Source of the DNA: Sedimentisphaerales bacterium
GTDB taxonomy: Bacteria; Planctomycetota; Phycisphaerae; Sedimentisphaerales; SM23-30
Length of the DNA: 47,786 bases
NCBI GenBank assembly: GCA_016930855.1
Contig: JAFGFX010000055.1
Coordinates: 1-47,786, forward strand
Direction: 5' to 3'
In this document: positions 1 to 8,517 of the stretch, piece by piece
Layout of the letters: the number at the start of each line of letters is the position of its first letter
Numbering within the stretch: the stretch's first letter is position 1
The notes under the pieces: model-generated
The model's input: only the letters and a program-made list of their open reading frames with translations
Databases searched by the model: none
What the model was told of the DNA's origin: nothing
Translations under genes and position numbers: made by a program

Positions 1-260
1 CGAATCCCAATCCCTACGTCGAGGAGCACAAGGACCTGATCGCCAGCGTCCGGGCCGGCACGCCGATCAACGAAGGCAAGAACGTCGCCGAGGGAACATT
101 AGCGGCCATCATGGGCCGGATGAGCGCCTATACGGGCCGGGAATTGAGCTGGGATTGGGTGATGAAGGCGTCGAAGCTGGACCTGACGCCGCCGAAGTAC
201 GAATTTTTCGACTTCCCCGCCGAGCCCGTGGCCGTCCCCGGCGAAACGCCTCTCATATAA
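1..260 (+). CDS. Gfo/Idh/MocA-family oxidoreductase, C-terminal end only (cut by window edge)
   Basis: The reading frame is open from base 3 to the TAA at 258-260 and gives 85 residues. The residues match the C-terminal end of the large secreted Gfo/Idh/MocA oxidoreductases common in Planctomycetota: an ExHxDLIxSxRxGxPxNE pattern (here EEHKDLIASVRAGTPINEG) followed by AIMGRMSAYTGRELSWD. Family members are NAD(P)-dependent sugar or sugar-derivative oxidoreductases. The catalytic N-terminal Rossmann part lies outside the window, so substrate and export signal cannot be judged. The gene is convergent with the minus-strand oxidoreductase that ends 63 bases further on. Confidence 0.8.
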   Translation, partial: NPNPYVEEHKDLIASVRAGTPINEGKNVAEGTLAAIMGRMSAYTGRELSWDWVMKASKLDLTPPKYEFFDFPAEPVAVPGETPLI

Positions 261-323
261 GTAAGGGCGCCCGACTGAAGAAAGGCATATGGCCCGGCCC
301 GGGCGTTTGAGTGTCTTGGTTGT

Positions 324-1355
324 TCAGGGGGCGGAAAGGGAAGCGGGTGTTCCGCGACGGAGCCGGTTTTTCTCTTTGGCGGCCTGGAGGACCGATTCGA
401 GGGAGACGGCCGCGCCGTTCTGCTGTTTGGAGACGTCGGCCGCCGTCATGAAGGCGAAGATCTCGATGGTTTCCTCGGGCGCCACGGGAACTTGGTTGGT
501 CTGGAAGAACGTGACGATCTGCTCGACGAGGGGGTCATAGCCCACGTAGCGGTCGATATGGTGTATCGTCTTCGAGCCGAACACCAGGGCGCCGAAGCCT
601 TTTTGGCCGCGGCGCAGGCCCCGGTAGGTGCCGACGCGGCCGTCCGCCCAGAGACCGACCACCTCATCGGTGTCGGCCGTATGGATCCGCCGGACCGACT
701 GGCAGCCGGGCCCCATGATGGTGAACAGGGTTTCGACGCCGTGGACGCCGTACCAGTACAGGTCGGGCATGACCGTTTCGATGGCGCAGGGTCCGTAGGC
801 GACACAGCCGATCACCTCGCCCACCTGGGCGTTGCGGCGCATGCCGTAGGTTTCCGGATTGTAACGCAGGGAGGAGCTGGACCAGCAGGGAACGCCGTGT
901 TCCTTGGCCAGGCGGAAGATTTCCAGCACGTCGGCGAGGTCGCCGGCCATGGGCTTATCGATGAAGACCGGCTTTTTCGCCTGGAGGACCGGCCGGATCT
1001 GCCCGAGATGGGGCCGTCCCTCCACGCTTTCCAGCAGGACGCCGTCGACCTTGCCGCAGAGCTGCTCGATGCTGTCGACGATTTCGAGGCCGAATTGCTC
1101 GCGGAGCTGTTTGGTGTATTGTTCCACCCGGCTGGAGGAGGGGGCGAAATCGGGCGAGCCGCCGGGAAACCCGGCCACGATCCGGCAGGGATAGTTTCTC
1201 TCCGGATCGTTGATCTGCTTGGTGAAGGCGATCACGTGCGAGGTGTCCAGGCCGATCATGCCCAGCCGGATGGGCGCCTGGGGGGGCTGTTGGCCCGCCA
1301 GGGGGGCCGTAGCGGCCAGAACCAGAATCCCAAGGAATGCCATTTGATATCTCAT
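324..1355 (-). CDS. Secreted Gfo/Idh/MocA-family oxidoreductase
   Basis: 343 residues. The first 21 residues (MRYQMAFLGI...ATAPLAG) form an ordinary Sec-type signal peptide, unlike the Tat leaders of the paralogues at 7058-11414. The Rossmann N-terminus starts near residue 29, but the usual glycine-rich loop is replaced by GLDTSHV. The catalytic-site motif is FIDKPMAG with the lysine at about residue 134, the equivalent of the family's EKP lysine. Family members oxidise or reduce sugars with NAD(P). A nicotinamide-dependent enzyme with a Sec leader is odd unless the cofactor is acquired outside, so it may be a weakly active or scaffold member. AAGGAG lies 7 bases before the ATG at 1355. It is the last gene of the minus-strand sugar region. 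Confidence 0.8.
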   Translation of the reverse strand: MRYQMAFLGILVLAATAPLAGQQPPQAPIRLGMIGLDTSHVIAFTKQINDPERNYPCRIVAGFPGGSPDFAPSSSRVEQYTKQLREQFGLEIVDSIEQLCGKVDGVLLESVEGRPHLGQIRPVLQAKKPVFIDKPMAGDLADVLEIFRLAKEHGVPCWSSSSLRYNPETYGMRRNAQVGEVIGCVAYGPCAIETVMPDLYWYGVHGVETLFTIMGPGCQSVRRIHTADTDEVVGLWADGRVGTYRGLRRGQKGFGALVFGSKTIHHIDRYVGYDPLVEQIVTFFQTNQVPVAPEETIEIFAFMTAADVSKQQNGAAVSLESVLQAAKEKNRLRRGTPASLSAP

Positions 1356-1381
1356 CGGTTATCTCCTTGATTGAAGTAAAC

Positions 1382-1519
1382 GGATCAACTCGGAAAAAGT
1401 TGGTAAGGAACGGCTCCGCGAATCCGGCGAAATGTTTTCGCCTCCGCCTTTCTTTCGCCGCCCCCCGCCCTAACGGGCTTTCCCATGAGGGCGGCGAAAG
1501 CGGACTACGGCGAAAACAA
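1382..1519. repeat. Dispersed palindromic repeat, copy A (core 1382-1465, full hairpin to 1519)
   Basis: Bases 1382-1464 recur at 47702-47784 with one mismatch (C at 1444, A in the other copy). Inside are a perfect hairpin 1426-1432/1436-1442 (GGCGAAA, loop TGT, TTTCGCC) and a larger inverted repeat 1452-1463/1489-1500 (CTTTCGCCGCCC with GGGCGGCGAAAG). The arms extend imperfectly so that 1433-1462 pairs with 1490-1519. It lies in the 357-base gap between the oxidoreductase start (1355) and the symporter stop (1713). It carries no protein signal of its own. It resembles REP- or MITE-type non-coding repeats. The rest of the gap (1520-1712) holds nothing I can recognise. Confidence 0.85.
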
Positions 1520-1712
1520 TACCACCGAGATACATCAGGTGCTTTAAATAACATAAGTCTCTACTAACAAAACACATATGAGTCAGCAGCACGATCCTGC
1601 CATTAACTTTTTCCGAGAAGAACCAAGTAAACTATACAAATCCGAATGCTCACTGCATGTTGGATCCCGCGATCCGGGGTTCGGCCCGTTCGCCCGCCGC
1701 GATCGCGGATGT

Positions 1713-3392
1713 TCAGCCGCCGATCTGCATGAGGACCCAGGCCAGGCCGATCAGGATGAACACGACGGCCCAGGCCAGCAGAAAGCCGAAGAAATCCTCG
1801 CGGTATCGCTGGAAGAATCCCTGCCAGCGTTCGGCCCGCCGCCAGCCGGGCAGGTCCAAAAAGAACAGGTCCTTGCCGTGTTCCCGCGCCAGCGGTTTCT
1901 CCTGGCCGGGGGCGACCTTGGCGTCGGAGAGGCGGTTCATGTTGTCGAAGAAGACGCGGATTTTTTTGACCGGTTCCCGCCGGGTCAGCAGGCTGACGAC
2001 GATCAGGGCGGCGAATCCGGCGAGAATCGCCCAGCCGAAGGGCTCGGGCTCCCACTTGTACACGATTTTCAGACCGCCTTGGTGAAGATAATTGAGCGTG
2101 TAATACAGTCCGAAGGAGACGACGACCGACGCCAGGGCGCCGTAGCGATTGGCCCGTTTCCAGAGGATGCCGCCCAGCATCATGATCCCCATGAAGGCGG
2201 CAATGGTTTCAGTGAAGAGGAATCCCTGCAAGACGTTCTTGACGCTCAAGGCGAACAGCACTCCCAGGATGGTCAATCCGAAGCCCGAGCATCGTCCCAC
2301 CCAGAGCAGTTGCTTGTCGGAGGCCTGGGGGTGGATGTAGTGCCGGTAGAAGTTGCGGGTGAACAGGGCGCCGGTATTGACCATGAAGTTGGAACAGGAC
2401 GACATGTTGGCGGCCAGCACGCAGGCGATCATCAGGCCGGTCAGGCCCGGCCAGAGCAGTTCCCGGCTGGCGTACCCGAAGGCGTGCTCCGGATCGGTGA
2501 TCGATTCGCCCTTTTGGATGATCAGGGCGGCGACGATCAATCCGGTAAAGGCCCAGCCGACGGTGCAAATGCGTTTGACCAGCGCCCCGTAGGTCTGGCC
2601 GATCCGCCCGGCCCGCTCGGTGTTGCCGGTGGCGCACATGGTCAGCATGTGGGGCTGGGCGGTGATGCCGATGATCCCGTTTAGGGCCAGCATGGCGATG
2701 GTAAAGGCGCCCATGCCGCTTTCTTTGCTGAGCAGGTCGAAGAACTCCTGGGGCAGGCTTTGGCGCATGCCGCCAAATCCGCCCACCTCGTACAGGCCGG
2801 AAGGGATCAGCATGATCGACAGGAGGATGATCATCAGGCCCTGGATGAAATCGGCGTAGGCCGAGGCGATCAGGCCCCCGAAGAAGCTGTAGAGGATAAA
2901 GGCCACGCTCATCCCCACGACCACGGCTTTCGGGGAGATGGCGTAGTTGGTGGCCACCGAAACCATCTTGGCGGCCCCCTGGAGCATGACGCCCTGGGCG
3001 AAGACGAAAAAGGAGATGGCGAAGACGGTATAGAAGCCGGCCATCCAGCGGCCGTAGCGGTCCTCGATCATCTCGCCGATGGTGGTCCGTTCGCTGCGGC
3101 GGTACCACGGCGCAAGCAGCCAGTAAAACGGGGTGATCAGCATGTTCTTCCACTGGTACCAGATGGTGGAAAAGCCGCTCTGGAAGGTGGCGCCGGCCTG
3201 GGCGACGAAGTTTTCCGCGTGGGTTCCGGTCCCGAAGGCCTGGCCCATCATGATCCACCAGCGGAATTTCCGCTCGCCGCGAAAGTAGCTGTCGCTGCTC
3301 TTGATGCGTCTCGAGAGCCACAGGCCGAACGCGGTAATGCCGACGAAATATCCCGCCAGGACCACGATGTCCAGCCAGTGGAATCCATTCAT
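1713..3392 (-). CDS. Sodium:solute symporter (SSS) family transporter
   Basis: 559 residues with about thirteen to fourteen hydrophobic segments. The start (MNGFHWLDIVVLAGYFVGI) and the following RRIKSSDSYFRGERK and WWIMMGQAFGTGTH are typical of the SSS family (sodium/glucose or sodium/myo-inositol cotransporter-like), which imports sugars, polyols or related solutes with sodium. The C-terminal third has two charged cytoplasmic stretches before the last hydrophobic segment. AGAGGAG stands 8 bases before the ATG at 3392. It follows nagA by 137 bases on the same strand, so the transported solute may be an amino sugar or a product of the secreted oxidoreductases upstream. That substrate idea is inference. 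Confidence 0.87.
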   Translation of the reverse strand: MNGFHWLDIVVLAGYFVGITAFGLWLSRRIKSSDSYFRGERKFRWWIMMGQAFGTGTHAENFVAQAGATFQSGFSTIWYQWKNMLITPFYWLLAPWYRRSERTTIGEMIEDRYGRWMAGFYTVFAISFFVFAQGVMLQGAAKMVSVATNYAISPKAVVVGMSVAFILYSFFGGLIASAYADFIQGLMIILLSIMLIPSGLYEVGGFGGMRQSLPQEFFDLLSKESGMGAFTIAMLALNGIIGITAQPHMLTMCATGNTERAGRIGQTYGALVKRICTVGWAFTGLIVAALIIQKGESITDPEHAFGYASRELLWPGLTGLMIACVLAANMSSCSNFMVNTGALFTRNFYRHYIHPQASDKQLLWVGRCSGFGLTILGVLFALSVKNVLQGFLFTETIAAFMGIMMLGGILWKRANRYGALASVVVSFGLYYTLNYLHQGGLKIVYKWEPEPFGWAILAGFAALIVVSLLTRREPVKKIRVFFDNMNRLSDAKVAPGQEKPLAREHGKDLFFLDLPGWRRAERWQGFFQRYREDFFGFLLAWAVVFILIGLAWVLMQIGG

Positions 3393-3529
3393 GAGGATTC
3401 TCCTCTAGTTGTTCGGGCTCTTGCTCCCGCGGCGTCCGCCGCCGGCGGATCAAACGTCCAGGCCCTCGCCGGCAGCATGAATCGATGGGTCCTTGAGATC
3501 CAGCGCCCCAGCAGAGTGTCTTCGTTGCC

Positions 3530-4534
3530 CTATGTCGTCGTCTTCAGCGAGAACCTGCCCGCCTGTTCGTCATAGCACAGCGTCGTGGACCGGCCCAGGG
3601 ACTCGGGCCGCACGCCGAGCAGCCCCAGCGGTTGATAAAAGCCCATGGCCAGCATCTCGGCCCGGTCGGCCAGCCGCAGCGATGCCAGGTGATTCATGCA
3701 GGCAAGCATCAGGGACGACGACCCGGCGAGGTAGCCGGTCTGGGGATTGTACAGCCGGCCGTTTTCCTCCAGGACGGCCTCGCTGGCGAACAGGGAATAA
3801 CGCCCCGGAGCCAAGCCGGCCGCGGCGGAGGCGTCGCTGATCACGATGGTGCGGCCGACGCCCTTGGCCCGCAGGAAGGTCTGGATGACCGCCGGCGGCA
3901 GGTGGTGGCCGTCGGTGATCATGGTGATGGTGAAATCGTCGTCGGCCAGGCCCGCCCAAATGGGATTCCGGTGGCGGTCCAGGCAGGCCGGCACCCCGTT
4001 GCCCAGATGCGTCAGGACGGTGGCCCCGGCCTGATGCAGGCGTTTGAGATCGTCCGGCCCGGCCAGGTGATGGCCCAGCGCGACCACGATCCCCTGCTCG
4101 ACGGCATGGCGGGCGACCCGGTCGGCACCGGGCATGTCGGCGGCCAGCGTGAGCATCCGGACCGTGCCCTGGGCCCAGTCCAGCAGGCGTTTGAGATCGT
4201 CTAGGTCCGGCGGTCGGATATGGGCCGGATCGTGGGCCCCGTGGGCGCCGGGATCGGGATTCAGAAACGGTCCTTCCAGATGGATGCCGAGCAGGATATC
4301 CCGCCAGCGTGGTGAGCGGACGGCATCGGCCAGGATGGGCAGGTTCTTTCGGTACATCCGCTGGGGGCCGGTGATCACCGTGGGCAGCAAGGCCGCGGTC
4401 CCGGCGGCGACGATATTCTCGCAGGCCGAGTGCAACGACTCTTCGGTCAGGTCGTCGCCGGTGAAATCGACGCCCTGGTAGCCGTTTACCTGCAGGTCCA
4501 CGAAGCCGGGTATGTTCAGGTTGTCGGATGTCAT
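3530..4534 (-). CDS. nagA: N-acetylglucosamine-6-phosphate deacetylase, form lacking the N-terminal beta-domain
   Basis: 334 residues. NagA removes acetate from GlcNAc-6-phosphate in the cytoplasm and makes glucosamine-6-phosphate for NagB. The key sites of the amidohydrolase are visible: E87 in GIHLEGPF (metal), H155/H156 in VALGHH (metal), H176 in LTHLGNG (metal) and D234 in VISDASAAAG (catalytic). The protein begins almost directly at PGFVDLQVNG, so the roughly 45-50 residues that usually form the first part of the small beta-barrel domain are missing; the family is usually about 380 residues. The upstream sequence is the end of nagB, so no longer start is possible without overlap. The ATG is 6 bases after the nagB stop; AGGA lies about 10 bases before it. 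Confidence 0.85.
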   Translation of the reverse strand: MTSDNLNIPGFVDLQVNGYQGVDFTGDDLTEESLHSACENIVAAGTAALLPTVITGPQRMYRKNLPILADAVRSPRWRDILLGIHLEGPFLNPDPGAHGAHDPAHIRPPDLDDLKRLLDWAQGTVRMLTLAADMPGADRVARHAVEQGIVVALGHHLAGPDDLKRLHQAGATVLTHLGNGVPACLDRHRNPIWAGLADDDFTITMITDGHHLPPAVIQTFLRAKGVGRTIVISDASAAAGLAPGRYSLFASEAVLEENGRLYNPQTGYLAGSSSLMLACMNHLASLRLADRAEMLAMGFYQPLGLLGVRPESLGRSTTLCYDEQAGRFSLKTTT

Positions 4535-4540
4535 GAGAAA

Positions 4541-5281
4541 TTATCCTGTCAGCAGGGAGGCCGCGAAGGTGTCCAGGAATATGGCGGCGTCCGGATGCGT
4601 TTGCAGGATCGAGGCGGGACAGGCATTGGTCACGGGTCCCTCCAGGGCGTCTTTGACGGCTTGCGCCTTGCGCTCGTCGGGGACGGTCACGATAATATGC
4701 CTGCTTTTGAGGATCTGTCGGATGCCCATGGAGATCGCCTGTGTGGGCACCTCCTCCAGGCTGCCGAACCAGCCCTCGCCGAGCTGCTGCCTGCGGCAGG
4801 CCTCGTCCAGGTCCACCACGAGATAGGCGTCCTCCGTCTCGAAATCGGCCGGGGGGTCGTTGAAGGCGAGATGGCCGTTCTCCCCGATGCCCACCAGGGC
4901 CAGGTCGATTGCGTGGTCCGCCAGGACGACGTTCAGCCGGCGGCATTCCGCGTACGGATCGGGGGCGTCGGCGTTGACGAAATGCACGGCCCGCAGGGGC
5001 GCCACCTTCTCCACGAACTGCTCCCGGAGATAGCGGCGGAAGCTGGCCGGGTGCTTCGCGTCCAGGCCGATGTATTCGTCCAGGTGGAACATGGCCACCT
5101 TCGACCAGTCGAGCGATTCGGCCCGGACCAGGTCGGCCAGCATGGCGAACTGGCTGGCGCCGGTGGCCAGGATCAGGTTGGCGCTGTCCTGCCGGGCGAT
5201 GGTCCGCTGGAGAATCTGGATCGCCTTCGCCGCGGCCGCCGCCGCCATCTGGGTGGGGGTGGGATGGATCGAGATCTTCAT
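4541..5281 (-). CDS. nagB: Glucosamine-6-phosphate deaminase
   Basis: 246 residues. NagB converts glucosamine-6-phosphate to fructose-6-phosphate and ammonia. ATGAS (40-44) is the phosphate-binding loop, FHLDEY (66-70) carries the conserved acidic pair, and GIGENGHLAFNDPP (131-144) carries the catalytic histidine H137. In the Escherichia coli enzyme this loop reads GVGNDGHIAFNEP; here the aspartate before GH is asparagine and the later glutamate is aspartate, a variant I believe is found in other members of the family. The ATG overlaps the TGA of the phosphatase gene upstream (ATGA), which indicates translational coupling. GGGAG precedes the ATG by 6 bases. Confidence 0.9.
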   Translation of the reverse strand: MKISIHPTPTQMAAAAAAKAIQILQRTIARQDSANLILATGASQFAMLADLVRAESLDWSKVAMFHLDEYIGLDAKHPASFRRYLREQFVEKVAPLRAVHFVNADAPDPYAECRRLNVVLADHAIDLALVGIGENGHLAFNDPPADFETEDAYLVVDLDEACRRQQLGEGWFGSLEEVPTQAISMGIRQILKSRHIIVTVPDERKAQAVKDALEGPVTNACPASILQTHPDAAIFLDTFAASLLTG

Positions 5282-6087
5282 CGTTTTCTCCCATACTCGT
5301 TGGATGGCAGGTTCCCGGCGGCCGGCGGCCGCCCGAGCAGATCCAGCAGCTCCGCGTGAAGGAAGCCATTGCTGGCGGCCAGCTCATCGAAGAACCGCTC
5401 GTCGCCGCCTCCAAAATCGCTGACGGTTCCGCCCGCCTCCTCCACGATCAGCATCCCCGCGACCGCGTCATAGGCCTGGAGCTTCCGCTGCCAGTATCCA
5501 TCCAGCCGGCCGTCGGCCACGTAGCACAGATGCAGGGCGGCGGAGCCCAGGATCCGCACCGTCTGGATGCGGCCCTTCACGGCGGCAAAGGCGGCCAGGT
5601 TGTCATCCGGCGGGCCGAATCCCCGGCATCCCAGATGGGTCGCCAGCACGGCCTCTGACAGCCGGGCGCAGCTGGATACGGCGATGGGCGCATCGTTGCA
5701 CAGGGCACCCTGGCCCTTCTCGGCCTCGAACAGCTCGTTCAGGGCCGGCAGGTAAACCATGCCCAAGTATCTCTGACCCTGGCGTTCCACGCCGACCGAG
5801 ACGGCGAAGAACGGCTGGCCGTGCACGAAGGAGGTCGTCCCGTCGATGGGATCGATCAGCCAGCGGCAGGATTGGCCGGCCTGCTCGCCGGATTCCTCGG
5901 CGACGATGGCGTGGCCGGGGTACCGCTGCTTGATCTGGGCGATCAGGTACGCTTCGACGGCGCGATCGGCCTGCGTGACCAGCTGCGTTTCGCTTTTCCG
6001 TTCGATGTCCATCCGGCCGATCCGGCCCTGGTACTCCAGCGCCATGTGCCCGGCATGGCGGATGATCTCACGCAGAAACCGTCTCAC
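5278..6087 (-). CDS. Inositol monophosphatase-family phosphatase
   Basis: 269 residues if translation starts at the GTG at 6087. An ATG at 6204 would add 39 residues that do not look like family sequence and has no ribosome binding site. The GTG has GGGAGA about 11 bases upstream and puts the first helix the usual 11-12 residues before the conserved AG. Metal-site motifs are AEES (E64/E65), DPIDGTTSF (D79, D82) and YDAVAG (D207; the usual WDxAAG has Y and V here). Family members are magnesium-dependent phosphatases acting on inositol phosphates, sugar phosphates, PAP or fructose-1,6-bisphosphate. Four-base overlap with nagB suggests a sugar-phosphate role in this operon. Confidence 0.82.
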   Translation of the reverse strand: MRRFLREIIRHAGHMALEYQGRIGRMDIERKSETQLVTQADRAVEAYLIAQIKQRYPGHAIVAEESGEQAGQSCRWLIDPIDGTTSFVHGQPFFAVSVGVERQGQRYLGMVYLPALNELFEAEKGQGALCNDAPIAVSSCARLSEAVLATHLGCRGFGPPDDNLAAFAAVKGRIQTVRILGSAALHLCYVADGRLDGYWQRKLQAYDAVAGMLIVEEAGGTVSDFGGGDERFFDELAASNGFLHAELLDLLGRPPAAGNLPSNEYGRKR

Positions 6088-6251
6088 TCCAGACCATTCT
6101 CCCTGTTGTTCGACAACATCCCATTCGCCCAGCGTCCGCGGGATCCCGAGGGGATCATACCCGCTTTGCCAGCGGATGGCAACCGATAGAATCTGGGCGC
6201 ACATTTCTCATGCCGATGTCGTCGCTCCGGCGGCGCTGCCGGCCTGTTTGT

Positions 6252-6923
6252 TTATATCCGGGAGGACTCGTCCAGCGTTGTCACCTTGACGTTGCGATAC
6301 CAGACGGGATGGCCGTGGTCCTGGAAGCCGATGAATCCCGCCCGGGGGAAGTCCTTGATCGGACGGTTGAACTTGTTGGGGCTGTCGTCCTGGGGATTCT
6401 TGTGCGGCTCGGTCCATTCATCCAGGTTCATCTCGATGATCGGTTCGCCGTTCATGACGACGTTCAGCCGGCTGCCGCGGGCGGTGACGATCAACTGATT
6501 CCATTCGCCGGACTTCCTGGCGGCGTTCGTGCTCGGCGCCAGGCAGTCGTAGATCGCCCCGCAGTCGTGCTTGCCCGGCGCGTCCGTGCCGTGGGAATCG
6601 TAAATCTGGATCTCCAGGCCCGTCTGCACGCAGTCGTCCGGATCGCCCGTGCGGATAAAGACGCCGCTGTTGGTCTTCTCGGCGACCTTGAACTCGAGCG
6701 ACAGGACGAAATCCCCGTAGGGCTGGTTCGTCCAGATGTCGCCGCCGCCCTGTCGGGCGAGCACGCCGTCGGTCACCGTCCAGGCCCCCGGCGGACAGTG
6801 GAAATTCAATAGATCGTCCGTAATCAAGGTCTGCGTGCCCGCCGGATTCATCGTCGTGCAGGACGATAGCATCATTGCCAGTGCCGCCAGAACGATGGCC
6901 GGCAGAATCGACTTGTTGGTCAT
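6252..6923 (-). CDS. DUF1080 / 3-keto-disaccharide hydrolase family lipoprotein
   Basis: 223 residues. The N-terminus (MTNKSILPAIVLAALAMM) ends in a lipobox LSSC with the lipidated cysteine at residue 22, so the mature protein should be membrane-anchored outside the cytoplasm. The body is a concanavalin-like DUF1080 domain: DGVLARQGGGDIWT, FVLSLEFKVAEKTNSGVFIR, LEIQIYD, GAIYD, GEWNQLIVTARG and GFIGFQDHGHPVWYRNVKV. Pfam names this family (PF06439) after activity on 3-keto-disaccharides. The open frame runs upstream to 7145, but the ATG at 6923 has AGGAGA 7 bases before it and begins the signal peptide. It lies 134 bases downstream of three tandem secreted oxidoreductases, which could supply the keto substrate. 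Confidence 0.85.
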   Translation of the reverse strand: MTNKSILPAIVLAALAMMLSSCTTMNPAGTQTLITDDLLNFHCPPGAWTVTDGVLARQGGGDIWTNQPYGDFVLSLEFKVAEKTNSGVFIRTGDPDDCVQTGLEIQIYDSHGTDAPGKHDCGAIYDCLAPSTNAARKSGEWNQLIVTARGSRLNVVMNGEPIIEMNLDEWTEPHKNPQDDSPNKFNRPIKDFPRAGFIGFQDHGHPVWYRNVKVTTLDESSRI

Positions 6924-7057
6924 GGAAATTCTCCTGTAGCAGAAAACAAAATGGCTGCGGATTTTCACCCGTATCTGTTGGTCATTCCAGATGAACATCA
7001 GAGACGAAACCGCTGCGTATCCTCGCCCGGAGGCGCTATCGGTCCCGGCCCACCTGC

Positions 7058-8404
7058 TTACAGGCTCCAGCCTTTGCGGTATTCGCGATGCAGATACTCG
7101 TTGGCCTCCGGCAGGTTGGTGATCCGGAACGCCTCGGGATCCCACTGCAGTTTCATCCGCACGACCTTCTCTTTCAGGGACCGCCGCAGGGCGATATTGC
7201 CCAGCAGGACGGCCTCGGCCAGCGGTCCGGCCCAGTCGAAGTTCGAGCCGGCCGGCTTATCGCCCTTGCAGGCCGCGATCCATTCGGCGTGATGGCCCGG
7301 CGAGCGGGGGATCGACGGGTCCGGCGGCTTGAACTCGCGGCGTTTCGCCTCGGGTATGATGGTGGTGCCCAGCATTAGCCCCTCGTCGCCGACATAGAGG
7401 GTGCCGTTGTCGCCGATACTGCGCCCATCCTCCAGCTCGTCCGGCCGGTTCGGCCGCATGCCGCCGTCGTACCAGGTCAGCTTGACCGGCGGCAGGTCCC
7501 CGCGGGCGGGAAAATCGTAATGCACCATGGAGGCCGCCGGATAGGTTTCGTTGTTGACCAACGTCGAGGTCGCCTCCACGCTGGTCGGGGCCCCCAGTTT
7601 CAGTGCCCTAAATACCGGGTCCAGGGCGTGACAGCCGATATCGCCCAGCGCCCCGGTGCCGAAATCCCACCAGCCGCGCCATTTGAAGGGGGCATACGCC
7701 GGATGATAGGGCCGCTCGGGCGCCGGGCCCAGCCAGAGGTCCCAGTCCAGCGTATCCGGCACGGCGGGCGTATCGCCGGGTCGATCCACGCCCTGGGGCC
7801 AGTAGGTGTTTAACAGTCCCTGCATGGGCCGATCCGTCCAGACGTGCACCCGGCGGACCTTGCCGATGGCGCCGGCCCCGATGAATTCGCTGATCCGGCG
7901 GGTCTCTTCCGAGGCCTGGCCCTGGTTGCCCATCTGGGTGGCCACCTGGTGCTCGCGGGCCGCCTCGGCGAGCTTGCGGGCCTCGTAGACCGAGTGGGTC
8001 AGCGGTTTTTCGCAGTAGACGTGCTTGCCCCGCTTGATGGCCGCCATGGCGGCGACGGCGTGGATGTGGTCGGGCGTGGCCACGATCACGGCGTCGATGT
8101 TCTTGTCCTCCTTGTCGAGCATCTCGCGGAAGTCCTTGTACTTCTTGGCCTTGTCGAAGCGTTTGAAGGAGCCGGCGGCGTTTCGCCAGTCCACGTCGCA
8201 CAGGGCCACGATCTCCTCCTGGCTGACGGCCTCGATGTCGCCCGAGGCGCGGCCGCCGGCCCCGATCGAGGCGATCCGGAGTTTTTCGCTGGGCGGGGTC
8301 TGGCCCGGTCCGCCCAGCACGTGGCGGGGCACGATCGTGAAGGCCGCCGTGGTCGCGGCCGCCGATCCCATGAATTGCCGACGTGAGATGTTGTTCTTGT
8401 TCAC
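7058..8404 (-). CDS. Tat-exported Gfo/Idh/MocA-family oxidoreductase (tandem copy 1)
   Basis: 448 residues. The Tat leader has the twin-arginine motif SRRQFMGS at residues 8-15, a hydrophobic alanine/threonine stretch and a shared RHVLGGPG end. The Rossmann fold follows (SIGAGGRASGD at 46-56, CDVD at 69-72) and the active site EKPLTH has its lysine at residue 133. Tat export is expected for an enzyme that folds around NAD(P) in the cytoplasm. The C-terminal half contains SVEATSTLVNNETYPAASMV and LTWYDGG, typical of the large planctomycete subfamily. The two genes upstream (8518-9882, 10086-11414) are close paralogues, apparently from tandem duplication. The reaction is probably oxidation or reduction of a glycoside. 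Confidence 0.88.
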   Translation of the reverse strand: MNKNNISRRQFMGSAAATTAAFTIVPRHVLGGPGQTPPSEKLRIASIGAGGRASGDIEAVSQEEIVALCDVDWRNAAGSFKRFDKAKKYKDFREMLDKEDKNIDAVIVATPDHIHAVAAMAAIKRGKHVYCEKPLTHSVYEARKLAEAAREHQVATQMGNQGQASEETRRISEFIGAGAIGKVRRVHVWTDRPMQGLLNTYWPQGVDRPGDTPAVPDTLDWDLWLGPAPERPYHPAYAPFKWRGWWDFGTGALGDIGCHALDPVFRALKLGAPTSVEATSTLVNNETYPAASMVHYDFPARGDLPPVKLTWYDGGMRPNRPDELEDGRSIGDNGTLYVGDEGLMLGTTIIPEAKRREFKPPDPSIPRSPGHHAEWIAACKGDKPAGSNFDWAGPLAEAVLLGNIALRRSLKEKVVRMKLQWDPEAFRITNLPEANEYLHREYRKGWSL

Positions 8405-8517
8405 GGTATTCTCCTCTATGATGTTGTGGTGCCGATGGAACTGGCGTATCCCGCCTATGGCGCCGCCGATCGGCGCGCGGGTTTGAGGTCCATTTATTTA
8501 GGTTTAGCCGATAGGGC

